The notes below the pieces were generated by a model that was given only the letters and a program-made list of their open reading frames with translations, was not told the origin of the DNA and made no database searches. The position numbers were made by a program, and so were the translations under genes. A stretch of 64,000 bases of DNA from Dactylorhiza incarnata. Lineage: Eukaryota > Streptophyta > Magnoliopsida > Asparagales > Orchidaceae. Shown here piece by piece: positions 10,121 through 20,700 of the stretch (position 1 is its first letter; every line of letters starts with the position of its first letter). The stretch spans positions 9,232,501 through 9,296,500 of the forward strand of contig JAWHQI010000074.1 of assembly GCA_033032865.1 (NCBI GenBank), read 5' to 3'.

Positions 10121-10377
10121 CAAGATAGTGAATTCCTACCAAGGGGGTAGAAGAGTGGACTACCCAAAGTTTGGGGAACCACTATATTTTCTTGTGTTGT
10201 GCTGTGATTTTCTCTCTTGCATTTACTTTAATTACTTGTCTAATTCTTGTTGGTGTGTGGGAAGCTCTAATCTGTGATCATACACATATATATATATTAA
10301 CTTAGCACAAAATATTTTAAATCTCTATTCACCCCCCCTCTAGAGAATTCTAGTGAGGTTAACTGTGCACTTTCAAT

Positions 10378-10395
10378 TGGTATCAGAGGCAGGTT
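10378..10395 (+). promoter_or_regulatory. E2 primer binding site (tRNA-iMet type)
   Basis: TGGTATCAGAGGCAGGTT begins 2 bp after the LTR. It matches the complement of the 3' end of plant initiator tRNA-Met apart from small differences and would prime minus-strand DNA synthesis. Confidence 0.9.
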
Positions 10396-10470
10396 GGTCT
10401 AAAAAGGATAACTCCTTGATCAAAAGATTCTACCTCTTATATATATATATCTTCAAAACTATTTTTTTTC

Positions 10471-12838
10471 ATGGCACAAATCAAAGATTATGCTTCCACC
10501 AGACCACCAATGTGCAATCTGGAAAAGTTTGCAGTTTGGAAAACAAGAATCAGAATCTATATGAATTCCATTGATGCTGACTTGTTCAATATTACTGTAA
10601 CAGGTCCCCCAAAGCCTTATAGAAAGGATGCAAATGGCAATATCACACAAACACTTGTTCCAAGATCTGAATGGACAGAAGATGAGAAGAAGGCAAGAAC
10701 TCATGATCTAAAGGCCATGAACATACTTGTCTCAACTCTCTCAGATGACATCTTTCAAAAGGTTGTTGATTGTGAATCATCCAAAGAAATTTGGGATGCC
10801 CTCACAAAGATGGTGGAAGGAAGTGCTGATGAAAAGAAAGACAAGAAGGCCCTATTGATCTCTCAATATGAGAACTTTCAAAAGAAGGCTGAAGAAAGCA
10901 TCTCTGAAATGTATGACAGATTCAGTCTGATCATTAATCAACTAAGAGACTTGGATAGAGAAATCTCTCTCACTGAGATTAATGACAAATTGCTAATGAG
11001 TCTCCCTAGTTCATGGGACTCAAGAATATGGGCAATAAGAGACACAAGAGGACAAAAAGAGATCTCAACAGATGCTCTCTTAGGAAAACTCAGATCCTAT
11101 GAGCAATTGCTGAAAACTAGAGAAGGAAAGAAGAGAAAACACCTCAACTTCCTCAAAAGACAGGAACATTGCCTTAAAGGCAACATAAGAAGGGACTCCT
11201 GTCACTGAAGAAGAACTATTCAGTTTCCTAGCAAGAAGATTTAAGAGATGGGTCAAGACTGATGGATCAAAAAGGAGGGAGTCAAAACCAAGGTATGACA
11301 AAACCCCCACTAAAGAAATTATTTGCTATTCTTGCAGGAAACCTGGACACATTGCCCCAGAATGTCCAGAGAATGCTGAAACAGGAAAGGATCTGAAAAA
11401 GAAAGATCTGAAGAAAAAGGGGAAGAAGAAAGAAAGAGGCTTCATTGCAGAAGTCTGGAGTGAAACAAACTCTGAGGATAGTTCATCCTCTAAGAGTGAC
11501 AATGAAGAATCTAGGCAAGAAGACTTATGCTTGATGGCCCTTGAAGACTCAAAGAATGATGATAAATCATGGAGTGAAACAGGATCAGAAGAAAGCATAT
11601 CTTCTGATGATGAAAAAGAAAAGAACCTCATTCTCATTGAGGAATCTGAGGATGAGGATGAGGTAAGCATGTTTGATGAAATAGATTTTCAATGTGATGA
11701 CTTTAGAAATGATTTTATGGGAATGTATATAGATCAACTAAAAACAAAACAAGAAATCAAAGATCTAAAAGAACAAATTAACATGGTTAAGAACCAAAGT
11801 GATAAAGAGAAAATATGCTCAAAAGATTATGCACTAAAAGCTAAAGAAATAGAAAGGGCTAAAATAGAAAACCAGTTCCTTAAAGATAAAGTAATCCAGG
11901 CAAAGGCCTTTGAAGAATTAATAAAAATGAGAAGCCAAACACTTAAGGAAATCACTGAAAAACAAAAACTAAGACACAAGAATCTTGGGCTAGGGGCTGA
12001 TCCCTTAATCAGCCTAATTCCATCCAACAAACCTGCTTGGATGAGCCCTGTAAAATTCACTAAACCTGTTAATTTGTTAAACCCAGAAAAAGACCCACAG
12101 GAAGAAAACTCCTTCAAAGAAATAAAAGAATTGGATGAAACATCTTATTATTCAGCTGATGACTCACAAACTTCATCTGAAGAAACAATCAATCCAAGAA
12201 AAACAACACATAAAGGAGTAAAAATAGAGAAAGGCAAAATGAAAATTTGTGAAGGCACAGATGCGTCGACTTCATATCGACGCATGCACGATAGTGCGTC
12301 GACTTCTACTCAACGCAATCTCTCAGATGCTTCGATCTCTTCTAGACGGCTGAACAAAAGCACGTCGACTTCCAATCGACGCAACCTTTTTTATGCGTCG
12401 AAATCAGATCGACGCCATCTGGAGAAAGCGCCGAATACAAATTGACGCGACTATCAACATGCGTCGAATAGATATCGACGCACAAAAGTTCAGAGCAACT
12501 TAAATACCTTTCATCCAAAACCCTTTCACCCTAACCTCCATTCAGGACCCATTCATCCTGATCATGATCAACATCTCTATTCTAACCAAAATTTCTACCC
12601 AAAACTTAGTAAACAAAATTCTCATCCTAATTTCTTTCATAACCATAGTTTCTATCCAAAACAAAACTTCCATCCTAAACAAAGATTCTATCAAATTCAA
12701 GACTCTTATTCTAATCAATACCACCATCCCTATCTAAACTCAAACTTTCAAAATCTCAAAATACTCAAATGTTGTATATGCAACAAAAATGGCCACCTTG
12801 CCAAACAATGTTGGTATAATCAATCAAACTATCTATAA
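10471..12838 (+). pseudogene. gag: E2 gag (two zinc knuckles, broken)
   Basis: Starts MAQIKDYAS; residues 1-220 form a Copia-type (UBN2-like) gag domain. The frame shifts once near 11135, then meets TAA at 11186-11188. The first CCHC knuckle (CYSCRKPGHIAPEC) is at 11324. A long acidic and coiled-coil-like part follows (11531-12120). TGA at 12443-12445 ends the visible frame but falls where a dyad repeat should read CGA, so it looks like a CpG-deamination stop. The same frame then continues with His/Asn/Tyr-rich sequence to a second knuckle (CICNKNGHLAKQC, about 12776) and ends at 12838. Two knuckles are also seen in gag of E4. Confidence 0.85.
12263..12482 (+). repeat. Dyad cluster inside E2 gag coding sequence
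   Basis: Five well-formed copies of the 21-bp dyad GCGTCGA-N7-TCGACGC (or one change from it), at about 12263, 12297, 12361, 12394 and 12461, plus weaker ones. The length is exactly seven codons and the phase is constant, so the protein gains the repeat ASTSYRR/ASTSTQR/ASKSDRR. The same dyad is in the U3 of the LTRs. Confidence 0.85.
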
Positions 12839-12929
12839 AATCTAGTCTTAGGCTGACTTAGAAAACTTTAGGATCAGGAAGAGACAACAAGAAATAAGAA
12901 CATAGAGTGGTTCTGAAAAACCAAAAGTC

Positions 12930-13196
12930 ACGTCGACTTCTAATCGACGCACCGTCGATGACTCAGATTAACAGTTGTAATCGGCGCATGCGTCGACTAC
13001 TATCGACGCATACGTCGATAGGAAACCCTATCATACCAAATCAGACCATATCGACGTTCACGTCGAATTCCACTCGCCGTAACGTCGACTTCATGATAAA
13101 GAGCGGCAACATTAGAATATTTTCGGTCACATCCACTGGAGTACCGAAAAAGCCTCGAATTGAGCCCTGTCTCGACGTTTCACCTGGCTTAAAAAG
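12930..13196 (+). promoter_or_regulatory. E2 internal promoter-like module before ORF2
   Basis: 12930-13090 repeats the same TCGACG/CGTCGA dyads as the LTR, with a last word at 13171. A TATA-like CTTAAAAAG follows at 13188-13196, 92 bp before the ORF2 start. No open frame spans this part. The arrangement copies that of the LTR promoter and suggests separate transcription of ORF2. The TATA-like box is weak, so this is inference by analogy with E4. Confidence 0.5.
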
Positions 13197-13287
13197 ACTC
13201 TTCAGAAACCTCCACTACTCTGCATCTTTTATCCTTCGTGCTCCTTTGTCCAGCTGATTCTTCTTGCTTCTCTCTCACTGATCTTCA

Positions 13288-15005
13288 ATGGCTCCCAAAA
13301 TAAATTCTGGGTTCGACATCGATCTTGAATCCTTCCAAGCAGCAGCAGAGAACTATAAAAGCATCATTGATCTCTTCACTGAAGCAGGACTGAACAAGCT
13401 CATCTCCACTAGGTGCAAGCTCCTGGAAACTGAGCTCACTGAGCTCATAACTCATGTTCAGATTTCTGAACAAGGAGAAATCCAAGGAACACTCTATGAG
13501 ACACCAGTCTCAATCTCAGCAGACCACATTAGGGCCACCTTTGATCTTCCATCAGGTATATCCTACTATCATCTTAGTTTAAAAGAAATAAGGATAGACA
13601 ATGAGTTTCTAAAAGAATGATTAAACAAGTCTTGATTATTCCCTTATTAGGGGATGAATCCATTGAACTCACACCTGATGAAGTCAAGCATTTACTTACC
13701 ACCATGAAATTCTCAAAAGATAGACCAATCCATCTGAAAAAGGTAGACTTTTCTGATGAATATAGGCTGCTGGCTGATATAGTAGGGAAAGTTCTACTGT
13801 GCAAGATCTCAGCACATGATGCAGTACCAAAACAACAACTGAACATCATGGGGGCCCTTGTGTTGAAGAAGAAGGTAGACTGGGCCACATGGCTACTCAA
13901 GATGATAGGCTCTAAATACTCTCACAAAGAGAATGCCTACATGAGAATGATGAGTCAAGTACTGTTCCATTCCTTCCCTAACCTATGTAGGTCAAAAGGA
14001 ATTCCCATCCCTCTAGGAAAAAGGATGTCCATAGCCCTATTTTCTAAATGGGCCAGGCAAATCCCTAAGCCTGGTTCCATCCCTGAAAGGACTCCATCTC
14101 CTCCTATCTCTCCTGCTCATCCTACTCCTCCTCCTCCTTCTCAAACAGTCACATCTTCTGTACCTTCTTCATCCACAAAAATACCACCTCAATCACATGC
14201 CCAAGTCTCATCTATTCCTCCACCTCCTCCATCAAATATATCTCCTCAAGATGATAGAATCCCCTCTCCACATACATCATCTCCTCATCCTCCACCATCT
14301 GCATCCACTGAGGCTCTACTCACTCAGTGCATCCAATCTACAGCCCAAAAATTTCAGGCAATGCTAGATGAGCATTGCTCCCAGATTCATTCCTCCATCC
14401 TTCACATGCACACCCAAATAGATGGGGTCAGTGCCTCTGTGCAAGATCTAAAGTCGTCTCTCTCTTCCTCTAGAGTGACTAGGTCTTTCTTAACCTCCTT
14501 GGCCAAGGAGGTCAAGAAGGGGGAGAATCTAGATGAAGATCAGCTCTCCAATCCTAAATCTCCTTCTCACAAATCCCTTCCTACCTCAAAAACTGACAGT
14601 CTAGCACTGCTCAAAACCCTTGGGAATGAGATAGTACCTGAGCTCCATATTGATGAACAAATAATAGAGATACTCAACATAGCAAGAGATGCTGCAAATC
14701 AAATGACACCACTACAGGGCGAAGTAAGCAGAGCAGTGAATGAGGCTGAAAATGAAGCTGGTACAAATCTAGATGGAAATGAACTAGCTGATGGAACTGA
14801 GAAAGGAAATGAAGCTGATACTGGAAAAGAAAAAGATATTATGTTGGCTGAAGAAGAAAGAATAAAAGGAGCTCTATCCCAGGGGGAGCTACCTGCTCAG
14901 GGGGAGCTAAATGAACTTCTTACAAGTGGGAAAGAGAAATCCTCCTCTCCTCAAACATTAGTATTCAAGAGAAAAAGAAAGACTCCTCCTACCCCACCTG
15001 AGTAG
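13288..15005 (+). pseudogene. E2 ORF2: accessory (env-position) protein, one frameshift
   Basis: Two frames overlap by ATGA at 13617-13620 (110 and 462 codons), so one indel splits a protein of about 570 residues. The N-terminal 250 residues look globular (LLADIVGKVLLCKISAHDAV near 170). A Pro/Ser-rich linker (about 270-350), a possible coiled coil (about 350-400) and an acidic C-terminus with a basic end (KRKRKTPP) follow. It aligns with ORF2 of E4 (LLSDIVGMAILCKPGSHD). It holds the place of the env-like ORF of SIRE-type Copia elements, but I see no signal peptide or membrane segment. It may be a nuclear or nucleic-acid-binding protein; function unknown. ATG 13288 is chosen because E4 also starts MAPK. 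Confidence 0.75.
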
Positions 15006-15175
15006 TATTTGAAAACATTGCTAATATATCTCATTCTATAGTTGAAAATGAATTGGTATGAAAATGAAATCTGTTTATATGATTCTGGAGTATTTGATCT
15101 CCTTATCTAAATTTCACTTTTTAAAGTGACATACTTCTTATGCTAATACAATTTCTCTCTAAATAGGGTTAAGAC

Positions 15176-15189
15176 AAATAGGGGGAGAT
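15176..15189 (+). promoter_or_regulatory. E2 polypurine tract
   Basis: AAATAGGGGGAGAT directly before the 3' LTR. The same tract, in minus orientation, precedes the 3' LTR of E4 (33419-33432) and E5 (27021-27034). It primes plus-strand DNA synthesis, and its near identity supports a common SIRE-like group. Confidence 0.85.
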
Positions 15190-16490
15190 TGTTGGGGAAA
15201 TGATTTCTCTTAACCCCTAGAAATGAGTTAAAGAAAGAGTTTTATGAATGAAAAACAAGACTAAGTAAATATGCGTCGAATAGTATTCGACGCAACGTCG
15301 AAATGTAGTCGACATTTTCTTCAGGTTATGTCGAAGTAACTTTAGGAAGATTTCGACGTATGTGTTGTCGACGCTACTCTGATTTCTAGTCGATGCATAT
15401 AGAGAAGTCGACGCACCTTAGTCGACGCACCTTCCTTATTCTTCTCTCGACGTCCAGCCAGGATGAATTCGACGCTTACGTCGAATAGTAATCGACGCAC
15501 GTCGATTTATATGACAGATTTAAATATGCGCCAGATCTCTTTCCTTCTTTCAGTAGATCTAATTTACATGGAATAATGTTAATATTTTATAGCCGTTCTG
15601 AATCATTCTTTCCTTCTATTTTGATTCTTGGCTAATCTGATAAAACTCATTATGGATATTATTTGAATTTGGAATGAATTCTTTCCTTCTATTGGTATGC
15701 TAATTATAGAAACATTTCTATTTTTCAAATTCTCTGACTGCTAATTAATTATCCTCCTATAGCATTATTTTGAATACACAGAGCTATAAATAAAGAGGAG
15801 GTCGGCAGAAAATAAATAAGTTGAGTGATCTACCACATACATTTTGAAATAGAGGAAAAGCTCCCAAAAGAAAAGAGAGATATTGTCAAACAGCTCTGCA
15901 GCAACAATCTGAAATCTCCCTGCTGCAAACTCTGATTGCTCTCACTAAAAGAGAGAAAGGCTACAAATCTTCTTCTCTCTATAGAAGAAAGATTTAATTC
16001 ACTTCTTGTGCTTCCAATCTTATTGATAGGAAGAAGATTCATTATTGTTTCTTTCTTTCTTTCTTACTTAAATATTGTAAAAGAGTTTTTAGAATCTCTC
16101 TTCAAAAAATTCAGTGTACTGGTTCTAAGAGTCTCCTTGTCAAAAGACTCAGTTGGTTCTAAGAGTCTCCTTGTCAAAAGACTCAGGGTGGTTCTAAGAG
16201 TCTCCTTATCAAAAGACTCAGTGCAAGATAGTGAATTCCTACCAAGGGGGTAGAAGAGTGGACTACCCAAAGTTTGGGGAACCACTATATTTTCTTGTGT
16301 TGTGCTGTGATTTTCTCTCTTGCATTTACTTTAATTACTTGTCTAATTCTTGTTGGTGTGTGGGAAGCTCTAATCTGTGATCATACACATATATATATTA
16401 ACTCAGCACAAAATATTTTAAATCTCTATTCACCCCCCCCCCCCCCCCCCCCCTCTAGAGAATTCTAGTGAGGTTAACTGTGCACTTTCA
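15190..16490 (+). repeat. E2 3' LTR
   Basis: Nearly identical to the 5' LTR. Dyad cluster at 15273-15506 (one 14-bp unit fewer), TATAAATA at 15785-15792, three hairpin units at 16121-16222, and 21 C at 16433-16453. Several point differences are CpG transitions (TCGACG to TCGACA, TCGACG to TCGATG). Confidence 0.93.
16433..16453 (+). repeat. Run of 21 C in the E2 3' LTR
   Basis: The 5' LTR has 7 C at the same site. Long C runs are also at 47035-47057 (H2 LTR, homologous site) and 53621-53643 (S). Either slippage expansion or an assembly or read artefact. Confidence 0.8.
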
Positions 16491-17923
16491 CCAAATATAA
16501 CGTGTTGACTTTTGGGGAGACAAGAATGGATGGACCCTTTCTTTTGACATTAGTGCATCATTCTTAAGTATGGGTTTCCATTCATACCTTGGACAAACAT
16601 TATTTTTAGCTTTCAAATTTCCATAGTCATTTACTTGAATATTTGGATAAAAATGATTTATGAATTTATAATTTGAAGGAAATTTGTTTGCATTTAATTT
16701 TAGGTTGGGAGAATAATTATGTTGTAAATGATAATGATGATAAAGTTTTGGAATTTCATTTAGAAGCTTTTGTTGTTTTTCATTTCCTATGTTTTGCTTG
16801 AATAAATTATGAAAAATCATATTTAACTTTCTTTTGGATTTTGCTTGATAATTTGAATTTATGTGTTGAGAATTTTCCTTATAATTTTCTTAAGCAAGTT
16901 AATTTTATTTTCTAATTCATAGTTTTTAACTTTGAGATTGTGTCTAGCTTTATTATAAGCAATTGTGTTATTCTTAAGAGTGGAAATAATAGAGTCAATA
17001 TGATTTTGATAGTTATTTCTAAATTCCTCAAATGTTTCATCCATCTCTTTAATTTCAATTTTATAACTTGTACACATAGCACAATCAATTTTCAAAGTTG
17101 AATTTTATAAAGACAATTTTTCATTGTGTTCTTTTACAATAAGAAGTTCCATTTCAAGTCCCTTGTATTTTTCTTTTAAAACATTAAATTCGAAATAAGG
17201 TGTAATAGTTTTATTCAAAGAGACATGGGTAAGACTAGATGAATTAGCATTTGATTCTACTTTAACTTTTGCTTTTAAACTTATATTTTCTAAGCACAAT
17301 TTGCAATTTGCATTTTTCTATTTCTTAATTTTGCGCTTTGTAATTTGTAGCAATTGAAAAGTACAAATAGAATTACAAACAATAAGAGAATTTGATTTCC
17401 TTACAGTGCTATCAGACGCGGCAAGATTTGAACAAATAGTTCCTTTGACATCCTTTTGGCACTCCTCTTCCAATTATGTCATATCATCATCCCTTTCGCT
17501 TGACGTGCCTTCCATGGATCCATCATGTGTGGAGCTTTCTTGATTATTTGAGCAATCTTGTATGTTCTCCACTTCTTGTATTTGTTCCATACCTGTAGAT
17601 GGAGAATAATACATTTCTTCAAGAAAATTCCAAACTTTATATGCACAAGAAAAATAATATATTAATTTGAAAACTTCATTAGATAAACCACAAAATAAAT
17701 AGTGTTTGGCTTTTGCATTTAGATGACGTTCCTTTTTATTTGATTCATTCGCTGGTCTAACTATTGCTAAATTCCATGCTTCTATATCTATAGTTTTAAT
17801 AAATTTTTCAATTAAAATTTTCCATCCTTTATAATTTGTTCCTTCAAAAAAAGGTGGTTTAAGAGATTTTTCTTCTTCACAAAAATTTACCCCACTAGTA
17901 GAAGCGAGATCATGATACGTCAT
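16491..17923 (-). pseudogene. gag: H gag-like ORF, main part
   Basis: Starts at ATG 17923 (MTYHDLASTSG). Residues about 20-110 match Copia gag (FFEGTNYKGWKILIEKFIK, AKAKHYLFCGLSNEVFKLI). The frame breaks at 17474, and further pieces (17299-17105, 17095-16859, 16820-16491) hold Lys/Asn-rich, coiled-coil-like sequence. It then continues at 9072. Relative of the H2 ORF (47130-48543). No protease, integrase or RT follows in either copy, so the family appears to be gag-only and non-autonomous. The first five bases, 16491-16495, are the right CCAAA duplication of E2. Confidence 0.8.
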
Positions 17924-17957
17924 TATTCTTGGTTGTTAAGCCGATTGGAATAAAACT

Positions 17958-17969
17958 GCTCTGATACCA
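17958..17969 (-). promoter_or_regulatory. H primer binding site
   Basis: The minus strand reads TGGTATCAGAGC, complement of initiator tRNA-Met 3' end, 2 bp inside the LTR edge at 17972. It fixes the orientation of H. Confidence 0.88.
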
Positions 17970-17971
17970 AT

Positions 17972-18586
17972 TGTTGAATCGGTAGGCGCCCTTAGAGGGG
18001 GGTGAATAAGGGTTTTAAAAACTTATATTATATTTTGAAATACTTGCTTATGATAAGAGATTAAAATAGTGATTTTAATAAAGATCTAAATTATTTTATA
18101 ATGAAGGAGATGATAATAAACAATTTAGATACATGAAGAATAAAATCAATTTTATTACACAAAGAGAGACATGATTACTATTAATAAAATTGATTACGAA
18201 ACTAGATTTCAATAAGGCTAGAAATCTGAGGCGAATAATAATAAAAACTCTTTTTCATTTTCTATCCCGACTCGTATCCCCACGAACCGGTGGCCCTAGC
18301 CTATCCTTCCCCGGATACGGCCTCAAGCCGCTCTAGACAATCTTTCCCCTGATATGGCCTCGAACACCCCCTAGATCTACACCCTAGACCTAGTCGCCAA
18401 TATGAGGCGAATTTCTGCCTTAAGTCCTACCCAGACCTAGTCGCCAACACGAGGAGAATTTACTTAAGCGATTAAGAATGAAAAGAACAATAATATTAAA
18501 AACTCCCTCTATGTGGATCTCTTGGAGAAGTAGACGAAGACCCGCAGAGTATGATCGTAGTCGATGCGGTCTTTCGTCACGATGAT
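17972..18586 (-). repeat. H 5' LTR, R-U5 part (interrupted by E3)
   Basis: The + strand starts TGTTGAATCGG, followed by the AGAGGGGGGTGAATA end motif shared with E4. 18240-18490 (CCTAGACCTAGTCGCC, CCCCTAGATC) matches the rc of the H2 LTR at 46560-46700. The LTR continues after E3 at 25135. Bases 18582-18586 (ATGAT) are the left duplication of E3. Confidence 0.8.
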
Positions 18587-19772
18587 TGTTAAATTTTTGA
18601 AGTGGAAGTGGATTTGAGCTGGGCGGTCTGCGGATTGGAGACCGCGGAGTCCGCGCGGTCTGCGTTGGTTCTCTGGTCAGTTTTGTCTCAGTAGTTTGTT
18701 CTGAGCGGTCTGATCTGGGAGACCGCCTCTTCTGTCCGGGTGGCTTACGCGGGTTGGTCAGGCGACTTGTCCTAAGTCAGCCAGATGTTCTTGGTCTGCC
18801 TTCTTGCAGTGACCGGGCGGTCTGATGACTATTCTAGTCAGTCTGGTTACTGAAGGAGTTCTTTGCTTTACAATAAGACCGGGCAGTCTGCTTATTGAGA
18901 TCGCGGTGACCGGGTGGTTTGGTTATAACTACAAGGTCTAATAAAGGAGTTGTGAGCTATGTCGAGCTCGGGCAGTCTACTTTGCGAGACCGCTCGCGAT
19001 CTGATGGGCGTTTATTGTATCCCGGTTGTGTGGTGATGACATCCGTCTACCTGCCAATAAATAGGGGTGCAGGGCCCGTCATTAATAACAAGAACTGTAA
19101 GAACTCAAAGTTGGCTTGATTGTGTCGGTCTCACTTTGAGGGCGTGCGGTTTGAGATTATTGTCTGACCGGTTTCTGTGTTCGCAGGTTAGTGGCTTGCA
19201 GCTCGCGGTCAGCTTCTCTCCCTTCTTCCAGCTTTGAATAAACTAGTCCAGGCGGACTGTGTTTATGTGTTCGTGGTCTGTGCAGCAGACTCAGTTGATC
19301 AGGCGATCTTGAGTTACAGTCTGTCGCAGGTTGCAGTTCTTCATTCAGAGTTCGCGGGTTCTTCCTTGATCAAGACCGTGCGGTCTGGGCGATCAAGAAG
19401 TGCGAACTGTTTGTTTTCAGCAGTGGAATAAAGCAGCAAGTTGGTGGTCTGTGGTTGCGATATGGAAGGTGCAGTCTGTACTCTATTCGCGTGGTCTCAG
19501 CGGCTTCCGTCCGGCTTGTTCTGTTCACGCGGTCTGGCGGTCTCAAGTGCCTGGTCGCGGCAGCTTGTTTTGCACTTGTGTTTTGTGCTTCTCTCCTCCT
19601 TGATTCTTATGAATCATGTCTCGCCATGTATACCTCGCATTGTAAAGAGATAGTTAATGTCATAGTACTATTCGTTCTTCTCATTATCACTGTTGTGCTA
19701 CACTTTTGAAAGGTTTTGTGAAGTGTGTTCCGCATATTTCTCACTTTATCTCCGGACCTCAAGTTTGTAACA
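18587..19772 (+). repeat. E3 5' LTR
   Basis: TGTTAAATTT ... GTAACA. Compared with the 3' LTR it has lost several CpGs in dyads (GCGGT to GTAGT, GTCGG to GTCAG), and its TATA box region reads CAATAAATA (19056-19064) where the 3' LTR reads CTATAAATA. GC-rich GGTCTG words continue downstream of the TATA position to about 19560. Confidence 0.92.
18622..19064 (+). promoter_or_regulatory. E3 U3: GCGGTCT-N8-AGACCGC dyad cluster and TATA position
   Basis: GCGGTCT and AGACCGC arms are spaced by 8-9 bp at about 18623 (N9), 18708 and later, with degraded forms to 19000. The same cluster is in the 3' LTR at 23962-24335, with good dyads near 24045, 24227 and 24312. A 7-bp-arm dyad read by a dimeric DNA-binding protein would fit. 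E1, a gypsy element, has the same arms and spacing. Confidence 0.72.
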
Positions 19773-19790
19773 TAGTATCAGAGCTAGGTT
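19773..19790 (+). promoter_or_regulatory. E3 primer binding site
   Basis: TAGTATCAGAGCTAGGTT follows the LTR directly. It matches the initiator tRNA-Met complement except G to A at the second base, perhaps a later mutation. Confidence 0.85.
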
Positions 19791-19864
19791 GCTGAGGTTG
19801 TGAAGCTGAAAGTGCTGATACTTCTCTCGGGTTTCTCAAGTGGTTAGCAATCAGTGGGATAGCA

Positions 19865-20700
19865 ATGGAAGGAGGATATGCTAGAGGTCTTGATATTGAG
19901 CTCCTTACGCAGACTAACTTTAAGAAGTGGAAGTCTTGCATGGAGAGCTATCTTCTTGACGAGGACTTATGGGAGGTAGTAGGAGGAGAAGCAAGGCAAG
20001 CTGTTGTTCCTACTGATGGGAATGCTGAGCTCGTGAATGCTTGGAGAAGAACGAATGCTAAGGCGGAGTTCACTCTCAAGAGAGCTATCATTCCAGAGCT
20101 ATTTGATCATATCATTAGATGTGGATCAGCTGCTAAGATTTGGATAGCCTTGGATGACTTTTTTAATATAGTTCTTGGAAAATGAGTTGGCGAAAGCAAC
20201 TCAGGGGCATTTGTCCATTTCAACGTTCTTCTTGAAGATGAAGAACCTCTGCGCAGAGATATCAACTTTGGCCCCGGATGAGCCTATCTCAGAAGCTAAG
20301 CTGAAGAGGCACATAATCGGCGGCTTGCGGAGGGAGTATGTGGCCTTTGTTACTTCTGTTCAAGGCTGGGCCAATCAGCCTTTGTTGCTGGAGCTGGAGA
20401 ACTTACTTGCTTCGTAGGAAAGTTTGGCAAAGCAAATGGCTGGGATGTCTGTCTCTGGGGGAGAAGGCGAGGTTCTCTTTTCTGGCAAGAAGAAGAGATG
20501 GGACAAGAAGAAGAAGTCATCTGGAGATGATGGTCCGTCTACTTCATATCAGCAAGAGAGGAGCTATGCTCCTAAGCGTGATGGGAAGAAGCAGGAAGGA
20601 CCAAGATGCTTCAGGTGCAACAAAGTTGGTCATTTCAAAAGGGACTGCAAAGTCAATCTTCAGCCGGGGCATGCTTCAGGGAAGGAGGAGACTGGTTCCA
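19865..20700 (+). pseudogene. gag: E3 gag, broken
   Basis: ATG 19865. A Copia gag domain (QTNFKKWKSCMESYLLDEDLW) runs to about 20165, where a shift in a poly-T stretch changes frame. It continues at 20175 (LAKATQGHLSISTFFLKMKNL), meets TAG at 20415-20417 (probably once CAG), then carries a CCHC knuckle (CFRCNKVGHFKRDC) at about 20610. It forms the capsid and binds RNA. Confidence 0.85.

Larger units (their letters stand above)
9073..10375 (+). repeat. E2 5' LTR
   Basis: Starts TGTTGGGG, ends CTTTCA. Compared with the 3' LTR it has one more copy of a 14-bp unit (CTTAGTCGACGCAC, near 9300-9330) and a run of 7 C where the 3' LTR has 21. TATAAATA is at 9682-9689. Downstream, in transcribed R-U5, are three tandem copies of a 34-bp unit (10018-10120). 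The end (ATTCACCCCCCCTCTAGAG) resembles LTR ends of E4, H and H2. Confidence 0.93.
9073..16490 (+). mobile_element. E2: SIRE-like Copia retrotransposon, pol deleted
   Basis: Complete element bounded by two LTRs of about 1.3 kb (9073-10375, 15190-16490) and CCAAA duplications. Internally it has a tRNA-iMet PBS (10378), gag (10471-12838, two CCHC knuckles), a dyad cluster, an accessory ORF2 (13288-15005) and a polypurine tract (15176-15189). Protease, integrase, RT and RNase H are absent: only about 90 bp lie between the end of gag and the second internal dyad cluster. The nearly identical LTRs point to a recent insertion. It must have moved with enzymes from a relative such as E4. Confidence 0.92.

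Noticed and set aside
9833..10150. 105-codon ORF in the E2 LTR, also at 15936-16253
   Set aside because: Produced by the 34-bp tandem repeat in R-U5; no start context or protein family, and it duplicates simply because the LTR does.
10378..10395. tRNA gene pieces at the TGGTATCAGAG sites
   Set aside because: Only about 12-18 bases match the tRNA 3' end, each next to an LTR edge; these are primer binding sites.
14101..14330. Host Pro-rich or formin-like gene fragment
   Set aside because: The Pro-rich stretch is simply the linker of E2 ORF2, in frame with its conserved N-terminus.
13288..15005. Viral envelope glycoprotein in E2 (and E4)
   Set aside because: Position fits, but no signal peptide, hydrophobic segment or Cys-rich ectodomain is visible.
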